64,000 nt of DNA, from contig NZ_JAPOHA010000012.1 of the NCBI RefSeq assembly GCF_026672255.1, forward strand, positions 20,265 to 84,264, in the 5' to 3' direction. How positions within the stretch are numbered: position 1 is the first letter of the stretch; each line of letters starts with the position of its first letter. The position numbers were made by a program, and so were the translations under genes. Positions 61,702 to 64,000 of the stretch are shown here, piece by piece. The notes under the pieces are model-generated. The model had not been told where the DNA came from. It was given only the letters and a program-made list of their open reading frames with translations, and ran no database searches. The DNA is from Caproiciproducens galactitolivorans (GTDB lineage: Bacteria; Bacillota; Clostridia; Oscillospirales; Acutalibacteraceae).

Positions 61702-62076
61702 AAAAGACGGTGTTCAGAGGGCGTGATAATTGCGCTCTTTTTTTACCATTGATACAGCGGCGGTATTGGGACAGGAGATCTTTTATGTACCCGAAATCGA
61801 TGCTTTTCGTATGGGAGGAACCGTTACACCACCATAACGGTTTGGTTTAGCTGACAGCCTAATATTTCTTAATTTCAAAAATTCCATTAAATTCACGGGT
61901 GAATACTATACCCATTTTACATTTTACACCTTGCAGGACTTTTCCTGCATAGGTGCTTTTTTATTTCTTGTTTCAGTATCAAAGCACAAGCCCCATCACT
62001 CCGGGCCAACTTGTTCCGGAGTCCGTGCCAAGCCTATGCGTCATATTTTTTACCGCTGCCGGTCCCCGCCGCCTCT

Positions 62077-62108
62077 GTTTCGATTTGCCAAAACCCCAAA
62101 ATCGAAAC
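62077..62108 (+). promoter_or_regulatory. Hairpin leading into the sigma-like gene
   Basis: GTTTCGATTT (62077-62086) pairs with AAATCGAAAC (62099-62108); the ribosome site GGAGG follows at once. It may control translation of the recombination genes. Confidence 0.55.
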
Positions 62109-62121
62109 GGAGGAATACAAA

Positions 62122-62547
62122 ATGGTCAAGATCAATCTGAGGAAATACTATCCTGATTTTTATACCGCCGACTGCATTATTGAGGTGCCGGACGAGGTTG
62201 CGTCGCTTATGGATTCCTACGAACACGCCGAAGACGCCTACTATCTGCGGAGATACCGCCATAAGGCGTATTACTCTCTGGATCGCGGCGATGGCATCGA
62301 GCGCGACATTCTGTTCGTGTCACTGTCCCCCTGCGAGATCTATGAGCGCAAGGTGACGGTCGAGCAACTTCACGCCGCTATCGCCGCTCTGCCGGACAAG
62401 CAGGCCAAACGCATCTATGCTCACTACTTTTTAGGAATGAGCAAGAGCGCCATTGCCAAAGCTGAGGGTGTCAGTAAGACTGTAGTCGGTGACGCCATTG
62501 ACCGAGGACTCAAAAATATGGAAACATTTCTAAAAAAATTTCTCTAA
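62122..62547 (+). CDS. Sigma-70 region 4-like protein of the recombination end
   Basis: 141 residues, ATG 62122 with CGGAGG upstream; the open frame from 62011 runs through the hairpin and is not used. The C-terminal helix-turn-helix (LPDKQAKRIYAHYFLGMSKS, then AIAKAEGVSKTVVGDAIDRG) resembles region 4 of sigma factors. Common near the integrase or recombinase of Tn916/Tn1549-like elements, where it may drive excision or transfer genes. Confidence 0.85.
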   Translation: MVKINLRKYYPDFYTADCIIEVPDEVASLMDSYEHAEDAYYLRRYRHKAYYSLDRGDGIERDILFVSLSPCEIYERKVTVEQLHAAIAALPDKQAKRIYAHYFLGMSKSAIAKAEGVSKTVVGDAIDRGLKNMETFLKKFL

Positions 62548-62719
62548 GCTCACTTACTTTTGCCTCAAAAATGAAAAGGTTTATGAGGAATATGTTTTTA
62601 TTCTTCTCTGAACCTTGAAAATCGAATAAGGGACAAGCCGGATACATACCGCAAGCAGCGGCATATAGGAAGCCGGGCGGCGGGTGCGCCACGATCTTTC
62701 CTTACGCGAGAGAGGGTGA

Positions 62720-63064
62720 TTGGATATCAGCGTAACGGGAAGGGAGCGAAGAACACCATCACCGCAGGCAGAGCAGCGTCTTTCAGACGCAGGGCAGCTC
62801 TGTGGCAATCATCTGTATGTAATGAAACTTCCGTTCAGTCACAGTCCGAGCGTGATAAAACCGTCGCAGGCAATGAGAACGGCCCGCCATCAGCATGGGG
62901 GGAGGTGCGATTCCTATGGTATCAGGTACACCGCCTGTTCGTCCGGAATGTCTGTAAACACAAAAAAGCAATCGAAACAAAGGTACAGCCGCGCCGTAAT
63001 GGCTCCGCATTGCCCACGATGGCAATGCAAATACGAAATATATGGCTCGGCTGTCTTTATTTAG
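62720..63064 (+). CDS. Possible small protein before tnpW
   Basis: 114 residues from TTG 62720, preceded by GAGAGGGTGAT. The text (SVTGRERRTPSPQAEQRLSD and a later HQHGGRCDSYGIRYT) looks more protein-like than the other frames, and I believe similar predictions occur beside recombinases of related elements. No function; a competing frame is partly open here. Confidence 0.4.
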   Translation: MDISVTGRERRTPSPQAEQRLSDAGQLCGNHLYVMKLPFSHSPSVIKPSQAMRTARHQHGGRCDSYGIRYTACSSGMSVNTKKQSKQRYSRAVMAPHCPRWQCKYEIYGSAVFI

Positions 63065-63078
63065 ACGGAGGCATAACG

Positions 63079-63276
63079 GTGAAAAAAACGAAAGCTACTG
63101 CTTACAACAGCAATATACCGCCCGGAACTTCCGGGCGCAATCGCTTAGATAAAACATCTACCTATAAGGTAGACGGCAAAACTTTCATTGTTGAACCTGT
63201 TTTTCAGAAAGACGGACATGATACGCTGGGGAGCATTTTAATGAGACTGATGAGGGCCGACGCAGAACGGCTTTAA
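63079..63276 (+). CDS. tnpW: TnpW-family transposon protein
   Basis: 65 residues from GTG 63079, with CGGAGG seven bases upstream; the open frame from 62716 upstream is not part of the family. The TSTYKVDGKTFIVEPVFQ and LGSILMRLM segments match TnpW of Tn4451-type elements, always next to the large serine recombinase. Function unknown. Confidence 0.88.
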   Translation: MKKTKATAYNSNIPPGTSGRNRLDKTSTYKVDGKTFIVEPVFQKDGHDTLGSILMRLMRADAERL

Positions 63277-63372
63277 TGATAAGTGACAACTTGGCAAGCG
63301 TGACAATCGGCGGTCGATATGGTATACCTAACCCTGTAAATACTGCTTATTTGACTGCCGGAAAGGAGATTT

Positions 63373-64000
63373 ATGAAACGGTCAAATAAGAGAAAAAACC
63401 GGGAAGATACAGCCTTCCTTTATGAGCGGCTGTCACGCGATGACAATCTTGAGGGTGAAAGTTACAGCATAAGCAATCAGAAAAAACTTTTAATCAAGGT
63501 TGCCAAAGAAAAGGGATATACCAACCTTGTCCACTTCTCGGACGATGGCATTTCCGGTGTTACAATGGAGCGACCCGGTTTTGTGGCGATGATTCAAGAA
63601 CTTGAGGAAGGCCATGCGGCGGCTGTTTTCGTAAAAGATATGTCGCGCTTGGGCAGAAACTACATTGAGGTTGGGAAACTCACAGAGGAATTCCTCCCCG
63701 ATCACGACATAAGGCTTGTCGCGGTCTCCGACAACGTGGATACTGCCGAGGGAGAAAATGAACTGACACCGATTCGCAATCTGTTCAACGAATGGTATGC
63801 CCGCGATATCAGCAAAAAGCGGCGCATCAGCAATAAAATCAAGGGAAATGCCGGAGAACCGATGGGACAACCGCCTTACGGTTACATCAAGGACCCAGAT
63901 AATCCAAAACGCTGGATCGTGGATGAGGAAGCCGCTGTCGTAGTTCGCCGGATTTATCAGATGACGCTGGACGGCTTTGGGCCGGAACAAATCGCCGCCT
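63373..64000 (+). CDS. Large serine recombinase, N-terminal part (cut by window end)
   Basis: ATG 63373 with AAAGGAG upstream; 209 codons are visible and the frame is still open at the edge. Catalytic Ser21 in LYERLSRDD, then FSDDGISGVTMERPGF and FVKDMSRLGRNYIEVG, and the recombinase-domain start PPYGYIKD. This is a TnpX/TndX-type enzyme that excises and integrates the element by double-strand exchange. It marks the right end of the element as close by. Confidence 0.95.
   Translation, partial: MKRSNKRKNREDTAFLYERLSRDDNLEGESYSISNQKKLLIKVAKEKGYTNLVHFSDDGISGVTMERPGFVAMIQELEEGHAAAVFVKDMSRLGRNYIEVGKLTEEFLPDHDIRLVAVSDNVDTAEGENELTPIRNLFNEWYARDISKKRRISNKIKGNAGEPMGQPPYGYIKDPDNPKRWIVDEEAAVVVRRIYQMTLDGFGPEQIAA

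Larger units (their letters stand above)
61552..62121. other. Intergenic region at the right end of the cargo
   Basis: Contains an imperfect ATCTGCC/GGCAGAT hairpin near 61579-61626, the terminator at 61659-61701, a GCAGGA-CTTT-TCCTGC stem near 61934-61949 with a T tract after it, and the 62077-62108 hairpin. GC content rises again toward 62 kb. No gene is convincing. Confidence 0.5.

Noticed and set aside
62716..63078. Upstream extension of the tnpW frame
   Set aside because: TnpW homologues begin at about GTG 63079, which has its own CGGAGG; the extension has no recognisable content.
1..64000. Search for CRISPR arrays, rRNA and tRNA genes
   Set aside because: No regularly spaced repeats, no rRNA-like stretches and no cloverleaf pattern were seen; the GGTTCGGATT near 1202 is part of an inverted repeat, not a tRNA T-arm.

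Overview
The window looks like about 63 kb of an integrative and conjugative element (ICE) of the Tn1549/CTn family in a Clostridia-class Firmicute, probably a gut-type member related to Oscillospiraceae or Lachnospiraceae. The grounds are the strong AGGAGG ribosome binding sites, frequent TTG/GTG starts, and a typical Firmicutes ICE gene set (Maff2, PrgI, CD1108, DUF4315, DUF4366, TTRAP, LtrC-like helicase, CD1845, TnpV, TnpW, TnpX-like serine recombinase). The species cannot be read from the sequence. The backbone (1.3-37.4 kb and 62.1-64 kb) is visibly GC-rich. The block at 37.5-61.9 kb and two small inserts at 23.8-25.0 and 34.5-35.9 kb are clearly AT-richer, which marks them as acquired cargo.

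Layout. 1-1071: end of one gene and a second unrecognised gene, probably flanking DNA. 1.07-1.39 kb: hairpins and the probable left-end zone. 1.4-7.9 kb: ParA/ParB partition pair, one membrane-anchored and two secreted proteins, a DUF6017-type replication/regulatory protein, a DUF4406-like protein and a small gene broken by an in-frame amber codon. 7.9-17.5 kb: the mating apparatus (PcfB, VirD4/TraG coupling protein, Maff2, TrbL/VirB6, PrgI, VirB4, NlpC/P60 hydrolase, DUF4315, DUF4366). 17.6-33.9 kb: AraC-type regulator, topoisomerase III, ArdC-type antirestriction metalloprotein, TTRAP, an inserted ECF sigma/membrane partner pair, a 2464-residue LtrC-like methylase-helicase with tnpV nested inside it in another frame, DUF3849 and MobC. 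34.0-37.4 kb: CD1845, an inserted TetR-TauE pair, and the MOB relaxase.

37.7-51.9 kb, minus strand: one eight-gene operon that I read as a type 4-like BREX phage-defence island: small HTH protein, an unrecognised 715-residue protein, BrxP (PP-loop/ferredoxin/DUF4007), BrxC, PglZ, BrxL, a small zinc-ribbon protein and a cysteine desulfurase. It has no DNA methyltransferase. With a sulfur-mobilising enzyme and a PAPS-reductase-like protein in the same transcript, the simplest hypothesis is self-marking by DNA phosphorothioation rather than methylation.

51.9-61.9 kb: a gene-poor stretch with inverted repeats and a possible relic of a mobilisable-element oriT, then drug-efflux and regulator cargo (PadR-MATE, TetR-ketopantoate reductase-like, TetR facing an alpha/beta hydrolase, TetR-methyltransferase-kinase), with operator palindromes placed on their promoters. 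62.1-64 kb: the recombination end, with a sigma-like protein, TnpW and the N-terminal part of a large serine recombinase cut by the window end.

Together the backbone replicates or partitions (ParAB, DUF6017, topoisomerase), processes (MobC, relaxase, LtrC), protects (ArdC) and transfers (VirD4/VirB4/TrbL/NlpC) the element. The cargo defends the host against phage and exports toxic compounds. No rRNA, tRNA or CRISPR array was seen.
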